A stretch of 18,283 nt of DNA from DATAYA01 sp036272815 (GCA_036272815.1 DATAYA010000046.1:1-18283), one strand, 5' to 3'; counted from the first letter of the stretch, positions 1 to 9,820 are shown. Translations and numbers: made by a program. The notes: a model not told the origin generated them from the sequence alone.

Positions 1-134
1 AAGGACCACATCAAACATCGCGCCGAGTGAAGGCCGCCCAGCCGGTCACGGACGCCTTCGTTGATGATCCGGTAGTACTCGGCCGAGCTTTCCCAGCTCA
101 TGCCGCCGATCAGCCCGATCGACCTCTGCGACAC
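1..134 (-). CDS. Aspartate/glutamate racemase family protein, N-terminal part (runs off the window)
   Basis: Only the first 44 codons are visible; the gene continues beyond base 1. From a GTG at 132-134 it reads VSQRS, then IGLIGGMSWESSAEYYRIIN, and then a segment ending GGLHSAR. This is the characteristic N-terminus of the aspartate/glutamate racemase family (YgeA/aspartate racemase type), which racemises or isomerises acidic amino acids using two cysteines. Both catalytic cysteines lie outside the window, so activity cannot be judged. The GTG start is chosen because an AGGGA Shine-Dalgarno sits 7 nt upstream, and because the internal ATG would cut off the conserved IGLIGG strand. The gene starts 9 bp after the glnD stop codon and is in the same reading frame as glnD, so it is probably the third gene of a mutS-glnD-racemase transcript. 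The substrate (Asp, Glu or another acid) cannot be told from this fragment. Confidence 0.85.
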   Translation of the reverse strand, partial: MSQRSIGLIGGMSWESSAEYYRIINEGVRDRLGGLHSARCLMWS

Positions 135-143
135 AGATCGTCC

Positions 144-2951
144 CTACGCGGCACTGGCGGAGCGTCGCCGCGGCGCCGGCAGCGGACGCGGCTGCGCCTC
201 CTCGGGCGGGACCAGTGCCGCGACCAGCGCCTCGCGCAGCTTGCCGAGCTTGCGCTCGTTCTCGACCTTCAGCCCGAATATGTCCTTGATGTAGAACACG
301 TCGACGGCCCGCACGCCGTAGGTCGTGACGTGGGCGGAGGCGATCTGCAGTCCCTGCTCGGAGATCGCGGCGGTGACGTCGTGCAGCAGGCCGGGGCGGT
401 CGCGCCCGTTGACCTCGACGACCGTGTGGGTGTTGGAGGCGCGGTTGTCGACAACGACGCGCGGCGGCACGTGGATCGCGCGCATCCGGTTCCCCAGCAG
501 AGCCTTCGAGACGCGGCGGATTTCGGCTGCGAGCCGCAGCCGGCCGGTGAGCGCCTGCTCGACCAGCACATAGAGACGCGCCAGCCGGTGCGGTGCGTCG
601 AACACGCCCCCTGCCGCGTCCTGGATCCAGAACGTGTCGAGCGCCATGCCGTTGGTCAGCGTGTGGATGCGCGCATCGACGATCGAGGCGCCGGCGACCG
701 CGAGCGCGCCGGCGATGCGGCTGAACAGGCCGGCATGGTCGGCGGTATAGACCGTGACCTCGGTCACGGCGCGCGCCGGCAGCACCTCGGTGTTGACGGT
801 GAGCGGTGCATGACGCGCCTCCGCGCCGCGCACCAGGCGCGCGTGGCGGGCCTGCGTCTCGGGATCGAAAGCGAGCCAGTAGGAGGGATAGCCGAGCGCG
901 AAGAATTCCGCCCGCGCCGTGTCGTCCCAGTCCGGCAGGAGCGCGGTCACGGCCTCCTTGGCGCGCGCGGTGCGGGTGTCGCGCTCCGTCGTGGCGAGGC
1001 CGCCGGCCAGCACCTCGGCCACCCGCGCGTACAGCTCGCGCAGCAGTGTCGCCTTCCAGCCGTTCCAGACCCGCGGCGAGACCGCGCGCATGTCGGCGAC
1101 CGTCAGGATCAGCAGCAGCTTCAGCCGCTCCGGCGACTGGATCGTGTCGGACAGGTCGAGGATGGTCTTGGGATCGTCGATGTCGCGGTGGAATGCGGTC
1201 TGGCTGAGCAGCAGGTGGTGCAGCACCAGCCAGGAGACGGTCTCGGTCTCCTCGGCTGAAAGTCCGAGCGTCGGGCCGACATCGAGGGCGATCTCGGCGC
1301 CGATCTCGGAATGGTCGCCGCCGCGGCCCTTGGCGATGTCGTGCAGCAGCATCGCGACGTAGAGCGCGCGGCGCGATTGCAAATCCTCGACCAGGCCCGA
1401 GGAGACGGGTGCGACATCCGCCAGCTCGCCGCGTTCGAGCGCGTTAAGTACGCGCACCGCCTCGATCGTGTGCTCGTCGACGGTGAAGACGTGATAGGTG
1501 TCGAACTGCATCTGCCCGACGATGCGCGCCCAGTCGGGGATGAAGCGGCCCAGGAAGCCGGTCTCGTTCAGGATCGAGAGCCAGCGCGCGCCGTCCGAGC
1601 GGATGTGCTCGGCATCGCGCCCGCACAGCAGGTCGAGGAACAGGGCGGCGGCCTCGGGGTCGCCGCGCAGCGACATCGCCCCGCGCACGTTGCGGATCAG
1701 CGCCCGCAGCGACAGCGGATGCAGCGCCAGGTCGCGGTCGCGCGCGATCTGCAGCAGCCGCAGCATCTGCACCGGCTCGTCGCGGAAATCCCGGACCGGC
1801 GAGGGCATCAGCTTCCCGTCGGCGAGCACGAAGCCGGCGCGCAGCAGAGCGGGGTCGGTCTCGGCCGCGAGCGCCGGCGGACCCAGCGCCACCCGCACGA
1901 TCGCCGGCTCCAGCACACGGGTGAGCCGGGTGATCTCGCGCGCGGTCAGGAAGTAGTGGCGCATGAACCGCTCCACCCCGTCCTGCCGCCCGTGCCGCGT
2001 ATAGCCCATGCGCGCGCCCACGACCGGCTGGAGGTCGAAGGTCAGCCGCTCCTCGGCGCGGCCGGCGATGTAGTGGAGGTGGAAGCGCACCGTCCAGAGG
2101 AACGACCAGCAGCGCCGCGCGAGCTGCGCCTCGTGTTCGGTCAGCAGGCCGCCGCCCGGGCTGTCAGGGCCGACGAGCTGGCTCATGACCTGCGTGCCGA
2201 AGACGTAGCGGCTGAGCCAATAGAGCGTCTGCAGGTCGCGCAGCCCGCCGCGGCCTTCCTTCACGTTCGGCTCGACGAGAAAAGGACTGTCGCCGAAACG
2301 GCGGTGGCGGGCGTCGCGCTCGGCCTGCTTGGCGGCGATGAAGCCGGCAAAGCCCGCGGCCTCGCAGGCGGCGCCGTAGCGGGCCTCGAACTCCGCATAA
2401 AGCGGCGCGCTGCCGGCGATCTGGCGGGCATCGATCAGCGACGTCCGGACCGTGGTGTCGCTGGCGGCTTCGGCGGCACATTCGGCGATCGAGCGGGTGG
2501 CGTGCCCGACCTTCAGCCCGAGGTCCCACAGCAGATAGAGCATGAATTCGACCGCCTGAAGGACCCGCGGTCCGGGCTCGGCGGCGGTCAGGAACAGCAG
2601 GTCGATGTCGCTGAACGGCGCCAGCACGCCGCGCCCGTAGCCGCCGGTGCCGACCATCGCGAAGGGCTCGGCGTGGCCGGGGATGATGGTCTCCACCGTG
2701 TAGTCGTGCAGCGTCCGCAGCATCCCGTCGATCAGCGCGCCGAGCAGCCGTGCAGCCTGAAGCCCGCTCAGCGCGTTGGCCTCGAAGCCCGTCTGGACGT
2801 GGCTCTGGATGCGCGCGAGGTGACGGCGGAAGGCGCCGAGCGCCTGGTCGCGCGGGACGATCCCGGTCGCCTCGGCCAGCTCCCGCAGCGAGTCGGTCAG
2901 CAGGCAGGTCGCGGCCTCTGGAGCCTCGGGGAGCGGGATCGGGCTGAGCAT
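144..2951 (-). CDS. glnD: Bifunctional [protein-PII] uridylyltransferase / uridylyl-removing enzyme
   Basis: This is a 935-residue cytoplasmic nitrogen sensor that uridylylates PII proteins when glutamine is low and removes UMP when glutamine is high. All family domains are present in order. The nucleotidyltransferase motif GGYGRG is at 103-108 with the metal-binding SDID at 114-117. The GlnD-specific segment KEGRGGLRDLQTLYWL begins at about 231. The HD hydrolase domain has its HD pair at 537-538 (MLLHDIAKGRGGDHSEIG). Two C-terminal ACT domains cover about 732-800 and 842-912 and would bind glutamine. Both catalytic centres look intact, so both activities are expected. Length is close to other alphaproteobacterial GlnD proteins. 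The last 20 or so residues form a Pro/Arg/Ala-rich tail. The ATG at 2949-2951 lies 6 bp after the mutS stop and has no clear Shine-Dalgarno, which suggests translational coupling to mutS. Confidence 0.97.
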   Translation of the reverse strand: MLSPIPLPEAPEAATCLLTDSLRELAEATGIVPRDQALGAFRRHLARIQSHVQTGFEANALSGLQAARLLGALIDGMLRTLHDYTVETIIPGHAEPFAMVGTGGYGRGVLAPFSDIDLLFLTAAEPGPRVLQAVEFMLYLLWDLGLKVGHATRSIAECAAEAASDTTVRTSLIDARQIAGSAPLYAEFEARYGAACEAAGFAGFIAAKQAERDARHRRFGDSPFLVEPNVKEGRGGLRDLQTLYWLSRYVFGTQVMSQLVGPDSPGGGLLTEHEAQLARRCWSFLWTVRFHLHYIAGRAEERLTFDLQPVVGARMGYTRHGRQDGVERFMRHYFLTAREITRLTRVLEPAIVRVALGPPALAAETDPALLRAGFVLADGKLMPSPVRDFRDEPVQMLRLLQIARDRDLALHPLSLRALIRNVRGAMSLRGDPEAAALFLDLLCGRDAEHIRSDGARWLSILNETGFLGRFIPDWARIVGQMQFDTYHVFTVDEHTIEAVRVLNALERGELADVAPVSSGLVEDLQSRRALYVAMLLHDIAKGRGGDHSEIGAEIALDVGPTLGLSAEETETVSWLVLHHLLLSQTAFHRDIDDPKTILDLSDTIQSPERLKLLLILTVADMRAVSPRVWNGWKATLLRELYARVAEVLAGGLATTERDTRTARAKEAVTALLPDWDDTARAEFFALGYPSYWLAFDPETQARHARLVRGAEARHAPLTVNTEVLPARAVTEVTVYTADHAGLFSRIAGALAVAGASIVDARIHTLTNGMALDTFWIQDAAGGVFDAPHRLARLYVLVEQALTGRLRLAAEIRRVSKALLGNRMRAIHVPPRVVVDNRASNTHTVVEVNGRDRPGLLHDVTAAISEQGLQIASAHVTTYGVRAVDVFYIKDIFGLKVENERKLGKLREALVAALVPPEEAQPRPLPAPRRRSASAA

Positions 2952-2957
2952 TGCAGT

Positions 2958-5594
2958 TCATCGTAGTGGTTCGCACGCGGATGTCACGGCACACAACGAT
3001 TTGAGGCGATAGAGCGCTTCGATCGCTTCACGCGGCGTAAGGGTGTCCGGGTCAAGCTCCGCCATCGCGGCGTGCAACGGGTCCGCAACTTCATGAGGCG
3101 GCTCGGCGAGAGTGGCAGCCGCCGCGAACAGCGGCAGGTCTGCCGCGGCGGTGAGCGGGCCGGCCTTCTCCAGCTCCGCCAGAAGGGCGGCGGCGCGACG
3201 CACCACCGGCGCCGGCACGCCCGCAAGCCCCGCCACATGCACGCCCCAACTGCGGCCGGCCGCCCCCTCCGCAACCTCGTGCAGGAAGACGACGCTGCCC
3301 TTCCACTCGCGGACCCGCATCGTGTGCGGCCGCATCCGCGGCAGGGTTGCCGACAATCGGGCGAGTTCGTGGAAATGGGTCGCGAAAACCGTGCGGCAGC
3401 CGGCCCGGTGCAGCGCCTCCAGCACCGCCCAGGCGATCGCGAGGCCATCGAGCGTCGCGGTGCCGCGGCCGATCTCGTCGACCACGACGAGGCTGCGGGG
3501 GCCGGCCTGATGCAGGATCGCGGCGGTCTCGACCATCTCCACCATGAAGGTGCTGCGGCCGCGGGCGAGATCGTCGGCCGCGCCGACCCGGGAGAACAGG
3601 CGATCGATGATGCCGATCTCGGCGCGGCGTGCGGGCACCGGCAGTCCTGCCTGGGCGAGGATCGTGATCAGCGCGTTCTGCCGCAGGAAGGTGGACTTGC
3701 CGGCCATGTTCGGCCCGGTGAGCAGCAGCAGCCGCCGCTCGGGCGAGAGGTCGCAATCGTTGGGAACGAAGGCGGCGGTGCCGGCCAGCGCCGCCGCCAC
3801 CACCGGATGCCGGCCGGCGATGATGCAGAAGCGACCGTCCTCGGCGAGGCTCGGCCGGCACCACTCGCCGCCGGCCGCCAGGGCCGCGCAGGATTGCGCG
3901 ACGTCGAGCATCGCCAGCGCCGCCGCGCAGTCGGCGAGTGCCGCGGCCTCGGCATCCACCGCGGCGACCAGATGGGCGAAGACGGCGCGCTCGCGGGCGG
4001 CGGCGCGCTCGTCGGCCTCCAGGATGCGGCGGCTCAAATCGGCCAGCTCCGGCTGGGTGAAGCGGGCGCCGCTGGCCATGCCCTGCCGCAGCGTCAGCTC
4101 GGGATGCGCCCGCAGCGCCTCGACCGCGGCGACCGGCGCCTCCAGCACGTAGCCGAGCTGCGCGTGGTGGCGGATGCGCAAGGCGGCGACGCCGTAGCGC
4201 TGGGCGAGATCGCGCTGCAGCGCGCCGAGCACGCCGCGGCTGTCGTCGCGCAGCCGCCGCTCGGCGTCCAGCTCGGCATCGAAGCCCGCGGCGATCGCAC
4301 GCCCGTCCTCGATCCGCGCCGGCGCGGGTTCGGCCAGCGCGGCGGCGAGCCGGGTGCGAAGGCCGGGCGCAGCGGCGAGCGCCTCGCGTGCGGCGGCCAG
4401 CAGGGTCGGAGGGTCGGCGCCGAGGAACACGGCGGCCGCCTCCGCCGCGGCGAGCGCATCGCGCACCGCGGCGAGGTCGCGTGGCAGGCCGCGCCCGAGC
4501 GAGAGCCGGCCGAGCGCGCGGGCGAGGTCGGGGGCGGCGCGCAGCGCGGCACGCAGAGAAGCCGCCGCCTCCGGCTGTGCCACGAGGAAAGCCCACGCAT
4601 CCTGCCGCGCCGCGATCGCGATGGCATCGGTGAGCGGCGCGGCAATCCAGGCGCCGAGCAGCCGCGTGCCGGCGGCGGTCAGCGTGCGTTGGACGGCGGC
4701 CAGCAGCGTGTGCGCCGTGCCGCCGTCGCGGGCGCGGGTGAGTTCGAGGCTCGCCCGCGTCGCCGCGTCGAGCGCCATCGTGCCTGTCTCGCCCTGTGGC
4801 GCCGGGCGAGACAGGCGCGGCAGTCGTCCGGCCTGCGTCGCCCGCACCGCATCGAGGGCGAGGCAGGCCGCCATCGCCTCGGCGTCGGTGAACGCGCCGA
4901 ACGCATCGAGGCTGGCCGCCCCGAACGCCTCCGCGACCGCGCGGCGCGCGGCGAGCGGCGGTTTGGCGGCCGCCTCGGGCGCGCGCCGCGGCGCCCAGTC
5001 GGCAAGGTCGAGGTCGGAGGGTGCGACGATCTCCGCCGGATCCAGCCGCCCGAGCAGCGCCGCGAGGTCACCCGGCGGCACCGGCGCGGTCTCGAACAGC
5101 CCGGTCGAGATGTCGAGCCAGGCTGCCCCCAAGGTCGCGCCGGCGACGGCCAGCGCCAGCAGCAGGTTCGGCCGCACGGCATCCAGCAGCGCGTCCTCGA
5201 CCAGCGTCCCCGGCGTCACCAGTCGGACGACCTCGCGGCGGATCGGCGCGCGGCCCTTCCGCGGCGGCTCCATCTGCTCGACGACCGCGACGCGGTGGCC
5301 GCGCCGGATCAGGCGGGAGAGATAGAGTTCCGCGGCCGCAACCGGCACGCCGCACATCGGGATCGGCGCCCTGTCATGGGCGCCGCGGGTGGTCAGCGCG
5401 ATGTCGAGGCTGGCCGCCGCCGCCTCGGCGTCCTCGAAGAACAGCTCGTAGAAATCGCCCATGCGGAAGAACAGCAGTGCCTCGGGATGCACGGCTTTGA
5501 GCGCGAACCACTGCGCCATCGCGGGCGTTGCCGAAACGGGAAGGGATGCGCTGGCCGGTTGCGGCGGCGCGTCGCTGGCGGGCAGGCGGTTCAT
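2958..5594 (-). CDS. mutS: DNA mismatch repair ATPase MutS
   Basis: This 878-residue protein recognises base mismatches and small loops and, with MutL, starts strand-specific repair. The N-terminal domain carries the mismatch-wedging F-x-E motif in GDFYELF (Phe48, Glu50) and the conserved IPMCGVP at 78-84. The middle lever/clamp region (about 270-570) is unusually alanine-rich, as expected at this GC content. The ABC-type ATPase has Walker A GPNMAGKST at 627-635, the STFMVEM helix at 681-687, Walker B with signature VVVDEIGRGT at 703-712, and ATHFHEL at 738-744. A short dimerisation tail ends with the family motif DPDTLTPREAIEALYRLKSL (848-867). This is MutS1, not MutS2, because the mismatch-binding domain is present and there is no Smr domain. 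The start at 5594 keeps a 25-30-residue tail before the first conserved helix; a downstream start is possible. It is the first gene of a minus-strand group with glnD and the racemase. Confidence 0.97.
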   Translation of the reverse strand: MNRLPASDAPPQPASASLPVSATPAMAQWFALKAVHPEALLFFRMGDFYELFFEDAEAAAASLDIALTTRGAHDRAPIPMCGVPVAAAELYLSRLIRRGHRVAVVEQMEPPRKGRAPIRREVVRLVTPGTLVEDALLDAVRPNLLLALAVAGATLGAAWLDISTGLFETAPVPPGDLAALLGRLDPAEIVAPSDLDLADWAPRRAPEAAAKPPLAARRAVAEAFGAASLDAFGAFTDAEAMAACLALDAVRATQAGRLPRLSRPAPQGETGTMALDAATRASLELTRARDGGTAHTLLAAVQRTLTAAGTRLLGAWIAAPLTDAIAIAARQDAWAFLVAQPEAAASLRAALRAAPDLARALGRLSLGRGLPRDLAAVRDALAAAEAAAVFLGADPPTLLAAAREALAAAPGLRTRLAAALAEPAPARIEDGRAIAAGFDAELDAERRLRDDSRGVLGALQRDLAQRYGVAALRIRHHAQLGYVLEAPVAAVEALRAHPELTLRQGMASGARFTQPELADLSRRILEADERAAARERAVFAHLVAAVDAEAAALADCAAALAMLDVAQSCAALAAGGEWCRPSLAEDGRFCIIAGRHPVVAAALAGTAAFVPNDCDLSPERRLLLLTGPNMAGKSTFLRQNALITILAQAGLPVPARRAEIGIIDRLFSRVGAADDLARGRSTFMVEMVETAAILHQAGPRSLVVVDEIGRGTATLDGLAIAWAVLEALHRAGCRTVFATHFHELARLSATLPRMRPHTMRVREWKGSVVFLHEVAEGAAGRSWGVHVAGLAGVPAPVVRRAAALLAELEKAGPLTAAADLPLFAAAATLAEPPHEVADPLHAAMAELDPDTLTPREAIEALYRLKSLCAVTSACEPLR

Positions 5595-5618
5595 CCGGCC
5601 AGCCTAACGGCGCCGGGT

Positions 5619-5726
5619 CCGCCCGCGAAGGGTTGGGTTCCGCTGGCCCGCGGAGCGGGCGGGTTCCATCTGGCCCGCGGAGCGGGCGGGTTCCCATCTG
5701 GCCCGCGGAGCGGGCGGGTTCCCATC
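5619..5726. repeat. Tandem array of about 28-bp hairpin-forming repeats between mutS and maeB
   Basis: There are three head-to-tail copies at 5644-5670 (27 bp, one C missing), 5671-5698 and 5699-5726 (both 28 bp and identical), with no spacer between them. A fourth, decayed copy lies at about 5619-5643. Each clean copy begins TGG and contains the perfect inverted repeat GCCCGC-GGA-GCGGGC (5646-5660, 5673-5687, 5701-5715), followed by GGGTTCCCATC. The decayed copy keeps GCCCGCG and GGGTTCC but has lost the second hairpin arm. The array starts 25 bp from the mutS start codon and ends 51 bp before the maeB start codon, so it fills the divergent promoter region. Possible roles are a REP-like palindromic element, a regulator-binding array, or RNA hairpins in a leader. 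The sequence does not decide between these. Confidence 0.9.
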
Positions 5727-5762
5727 GACGCCGAGCGCTGTCTTAATGCGGCCAAGAAATAC

Positions 5763-5770
5763 GAGAGGAA
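5763..5770 (+). promoter_or_regulatory. Ribosome binding site fixing the maeB start
   Basis: The sequence GAGAGGAA lies 7 nt before the ATG at 5778. It decides the start of maeB within an open frame that stays open for a further 2.7 kb upstream, antisense to mutS. The 51 bp between the repeat array and the ATG contain a slightly AT-richer stretch (CTTAATG around 5740) that could hold a -10 element, but no convincing -35/-10 pair is visible. Confidence 0.7.
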
Positions 5771-5777
5771 CGAAGCC

Positions 5778-8060
<2,283 letters not shown>

Positions 8061-8097
8061 CCGGACTCACACGGAATCGCACCGTTGCGTTGCGAGA

Positions 8098-8670
8098 TTA
8101 TTCGGTGGTCTCGGCCCGCGCCGGCTCGAACGGCACGCGGCTGCCCTCGGGCACCGGCATCTCGGCGACGTTCAGGATCAGTGCGACAAGCGTGTAGTAC
8201 CCGCACAGGGCAGTGAGTTCGATCACGCCGTGTTCCCCCCACGTCTCCCGCGCCGTGGCGAACGTCGCGTCGTCGACGGCGCGGCTCGCGTGCAGACTGG
8301 CCACGAAATCGTGCGCGAGGCGCAGCGCCGGCGACGCATCCTCCGGTGTCTCGCCGCGCCCGATGGCGGCGATGACGGTTTCCGGCACGCCGGCGGAAGC
8401 GGCGAGCGGCGCGTGCGCGTGCCACTCGAACTGCGCCCGGCAGGCGCGTGCCGTCACCAGGATCGCGAGTTCGGTCACGTCGCGCGGCAGCGCCTTGTTG
8501 AAGCGCAGGTGTGCGCCGAGGCGCTGCACATGGTCCGCGAGCGCCGGGCTGCGCAGCAGAGGCACGAACGGCCCACGCAGGCTGCCACGTGGGCCGGCCA
8601 GGATCGCCTCGACCACACGGCGCTGGTCGGCGGACAGTTCGGCATCGGGGATGGCGGGAAAGCGTGTCAT
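8098..8670 (-). CDS. Carboxymuconolactone decarboxylase / AhpD-like family protein
   Basis: This is a 190-residue, single-domain helical protein of the carboxymuconolactone decarboxylase (CMD) superfamily. The core is ELAILVTARACRAQFEWHAH at 67-86, followed by APLAASAGVP, the classical family signature. The CxxC redox pair of AhpD-type peroxidases is absent: only one cysteine lies in this segment, and Glu82, His84 and His86 are the likely functional residues. It is therefore not a typical alkylhydroperoxidase, and its substrate is unknown. The ATG at 8668-8670 is preferred over an upstream GTG (8695-8697) because GGAGGG lies 10 nt upstream and the family N-terminus fits. The gene is divergent from an alpha/beta hydrolase gene (63 bp between starts) and convergent with maeB. 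Similar proteins often sit near hydrolases or lactonases in aromatic or lactone breakdown, which is only a hint here. Confidence 0.88.
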   Translation of the reverse strand: MTRFPAIPDAELSADQRRVVEAILAGPRGSLRGPFVPLLRSPALADHVQRLGAHLRFNKALPRDVTELAILVTARACRAQFEWHAHAPLAASAGVPETVIAAIGRGETPEDASPALRLAHDFVASLHASRAVDDATFATARETWGEHGVIELTALCGYYTLVALILNVAEMPVPEGSRVPFEPARAETTE

Positions 8671-8733
8671 GGCGGGATGGCCCTCCGGTTCAATCACGGA
8701 CTATAGTGGAGAGCCGCAGGGGGGACGAGACCG
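8671..8733. promoter_or_regulatory. 63-bp divergent control region with palindromic ACTATAGT
   Basis: The region separates the start codons of the CMD-like gene and the alpha/beta hydrolase gene. It contains the perfect 8-bp palindrome ACTATAGT (8700-8707), which reads TATAGT, a good -10 hexamer, on both strands. No convincing -35 hexamer is visible on either side. Ribosome binding sites flank it: GGAGGG for the minus-strand gene (8681-8686) and AGGGGGGA for the plus-strand gene (8718-8725, 8 nt before the ATG). The leaders would be very short. Confidence 0.3.
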
Positions 8734-9618
8734 ATGCCGACGCTGCGCACCGATGACGCCGCGCGCCTGCACTACCACGAGGCTGGGAGCGGCACGCCGG
8801 TCGTCTTCGTCCATGAATTTGCGGGTGACGCCCGCAGCTTCGAGCCGCAGTTGCGGCATTTCGCGCGGACGCATCGCTGCATCGCCTACAACGCGCGCGG
8901 CTATCCCCCCTCCGACGTGCCGACCGAACCGGCGCGCTATTCGCAGGATCGCGCCCGCGACGACATCCTCGCCGTGCTGGACGCGCTCGGCATCGAACGC
9001 GCGCATGTCGCGGGGGTGTCGATGGGCGGGTTCGCAACGCTGCATTTCGGCCTCGCCTACCCCGACCGCGCGCTGTCGCTCGTGGTCGGCGGCTGCGGTT
9101 ACGGCGCCGAGCGGGACCGCGCGGCACAGTTCCGCGCCGAGGCCGAGCAGACCGCGTCCGGCATCCGCGCGGAGGGCATGGAAGCCGTCGCCGCGCGCTA
9201 TGCGATGGGGCCGACGCGCGTGCAGTTCCTCAACAAGGATCCGCGCGGCTTCGCGGAATTCCAGGCGCAGCTTGCGGAGCATTCGGCCGAGGGCTCGGCG
9301 CTGACGATGCTGGGCGTGCAGCGGAGGCGACCGTCGCTGTACGACCTTCGGGAGCGTCTCGCGGCAATGGTCGTGCCGACGCTGGTGATCACCGGAGACG
9401 AGGACGAGCCATGCCTCGATCCCGGCCTGATGCTCAAGCGCACGATCCCGACCGCGCGGCTCGCGGTGCTGCCGGGCACCGGACACGCGCTCAACCTTGA
9501 GGAGCCGGCCCTGTTCAACCAAATAATCGGCGACTTCTGGCATTTGGTGGAAAGCGGGCGCTATGCGGCGCGCGATCCGCGATCGGTGTCGGCGAGCATC
9601 CTCGGCGACAAGCGGTGA
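8734..9618 (+). CDS. Alpha/beta-fold hydrolase
   Basis: This 294-residue hydrolase has no signal peptide and no membrane segment. The N-terminal strands lead to the oxyanion region VVFVHEFAGD (23-32). The nucleophile elbow GVSMGG is at 94-99 with Ser96. The acid is probably Asp222 or Asp224 in ITGDEDEP, and the base is His251 in GTGHALNLEEP. The triad is therefore complete. The HALNLEEP ending and the ARGYPPSD loop (54-61) resemble the 3-oxoadipate enol-lactonase / epoxide hydrolase / C-C hydrolase group, but the substrate cannot be assigned. A strong Shine-Dalgarno (AGGGGGGA) supports the start. It is divergent from the CMD-like gene, a pairing that recalls pcaC/pcaD of the beta-ketoadipate pathway, although this is not a pca locus by sequence. 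The next gene, tkt, starts 202 bp later and probably has its own promoter. Confidence 0.9.
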   Translation: MPTLRTDDAARLHYHEAGSGTPVVFVHEFAGDARSFEPQLRHFARTHRCIAYNARGYPPSDVPTEPARYSQDRARDDILAVLDALGIERAHVAGVSMGGFATLHFGLAYPDRALSLVVGGCGYGAERDRAAQFRAEAEQTASGIRAEGMEAVAARYAMGPTRVQFLNKDPRGFAEFQAQLAEHSAEGSALTMLGVQRRRPSLYDLRERLAAMVVPTLVITGDEDEPCLDPGLMLKRTIPTARLAVLPGTGHALNLEEPALFNQIIGDFWHLVESGRYAARDPRSVSASILGDKR

Positions 9619-9632
9619 GGGCGCGGCGCGGA

Positions 9633-9645
9633 CGACCGGCGGTCG
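9633..9645 (+). terminator. Small GC hairpin after the hydrolase gene
   Basis: CGACC-GGC-GGTCG forms a perfect 5-bp stem with a 3-nt loop, starting 14 nt after the hydrolase stop codon. There is no T-run after it, so it is at best a weak terminator candidate. A second perfect inverted repeat, GTCGCC-G-GGCGAC, follows at 9681-9693. Confidence 0.2.
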
Positions 9646-9806
9646 AAGACACGCACGCGTGATCCTGACGAGACGCCCGTGTCGCCGGGCGACGAGGCGA
9701 GAGACTGGTTGAGAGCGGGCCGCCTCGCCACAAACTGTTCAACAAAGCCGCTTGCGACACGGTATACGCTATGTGGAGCGGCCTGCGTGATCGCTGATGC
9801 CCAGCC

Positions 9807-9813
9807 GGAGGGG
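9807..9813 (+). promoter_or_regulatory. Ribosome binding site choosing the tkt GTG start
   Basis: GGAGGGG lies 7 nt before the GTG at 9821. An in-frame ATG at 9797 lies upstream of this site and has no comparable site of its own, so GTG 9821 is the preferred start of tkt. Confidence 0.7.
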
Positions 9814-9820
9814 AACGAGA

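Larger units (their letters stand above)
9619..9820 (+). promoter_or_regulatory. Probable promoter and leader region of the pentose phosphate operon
   Basis: This 202-bp non-coding stretch precedes tkt. Its first half is GC-rich and holds two small inverted repeats (9633-9645 and 9681-9693). The second half, about 9730-9775, is clearly more AT-rich than its surroundings and is the likely promoter. It contains the palindrome TGTTCAACA (9736-9744), then TTGCGA (9752-9757), TATACG (9763-9768) and TATG. A TTCAAC/TATACG pair has a 19-bp spacer, longer than ideal, so no single -35/-10 pair is convincing. TGTTCAACA could be an operator half-site or coincidence. Confidence 0.4.

Noticed and set aside
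1311..2966. 551-residue plus-strand open frame opposite glnD
   Set aside because: Its composition (Arg, Gln, Gly, Ala-rich) is typical of an antisense shadow of a GC-rich gene, while glnD on the other strand has all family motifs.
5644..5726. 28-bp repeats resembling a short CRISPR array
   Set aside because: The copies are directly adjacent with no spacers, and no cas genes are in the window.
3072..5777. The open frame of maeB continues about 2.7 kb upstream, suggesting a 1,660-residue fusion protein
   Set aside because: The upstream part is antisense to mutS and reads as low-complexity Arg/Gly/Gln-rich sequence with no domain. maeB has a good ribosome binding site and a normal length from ATG 5778.
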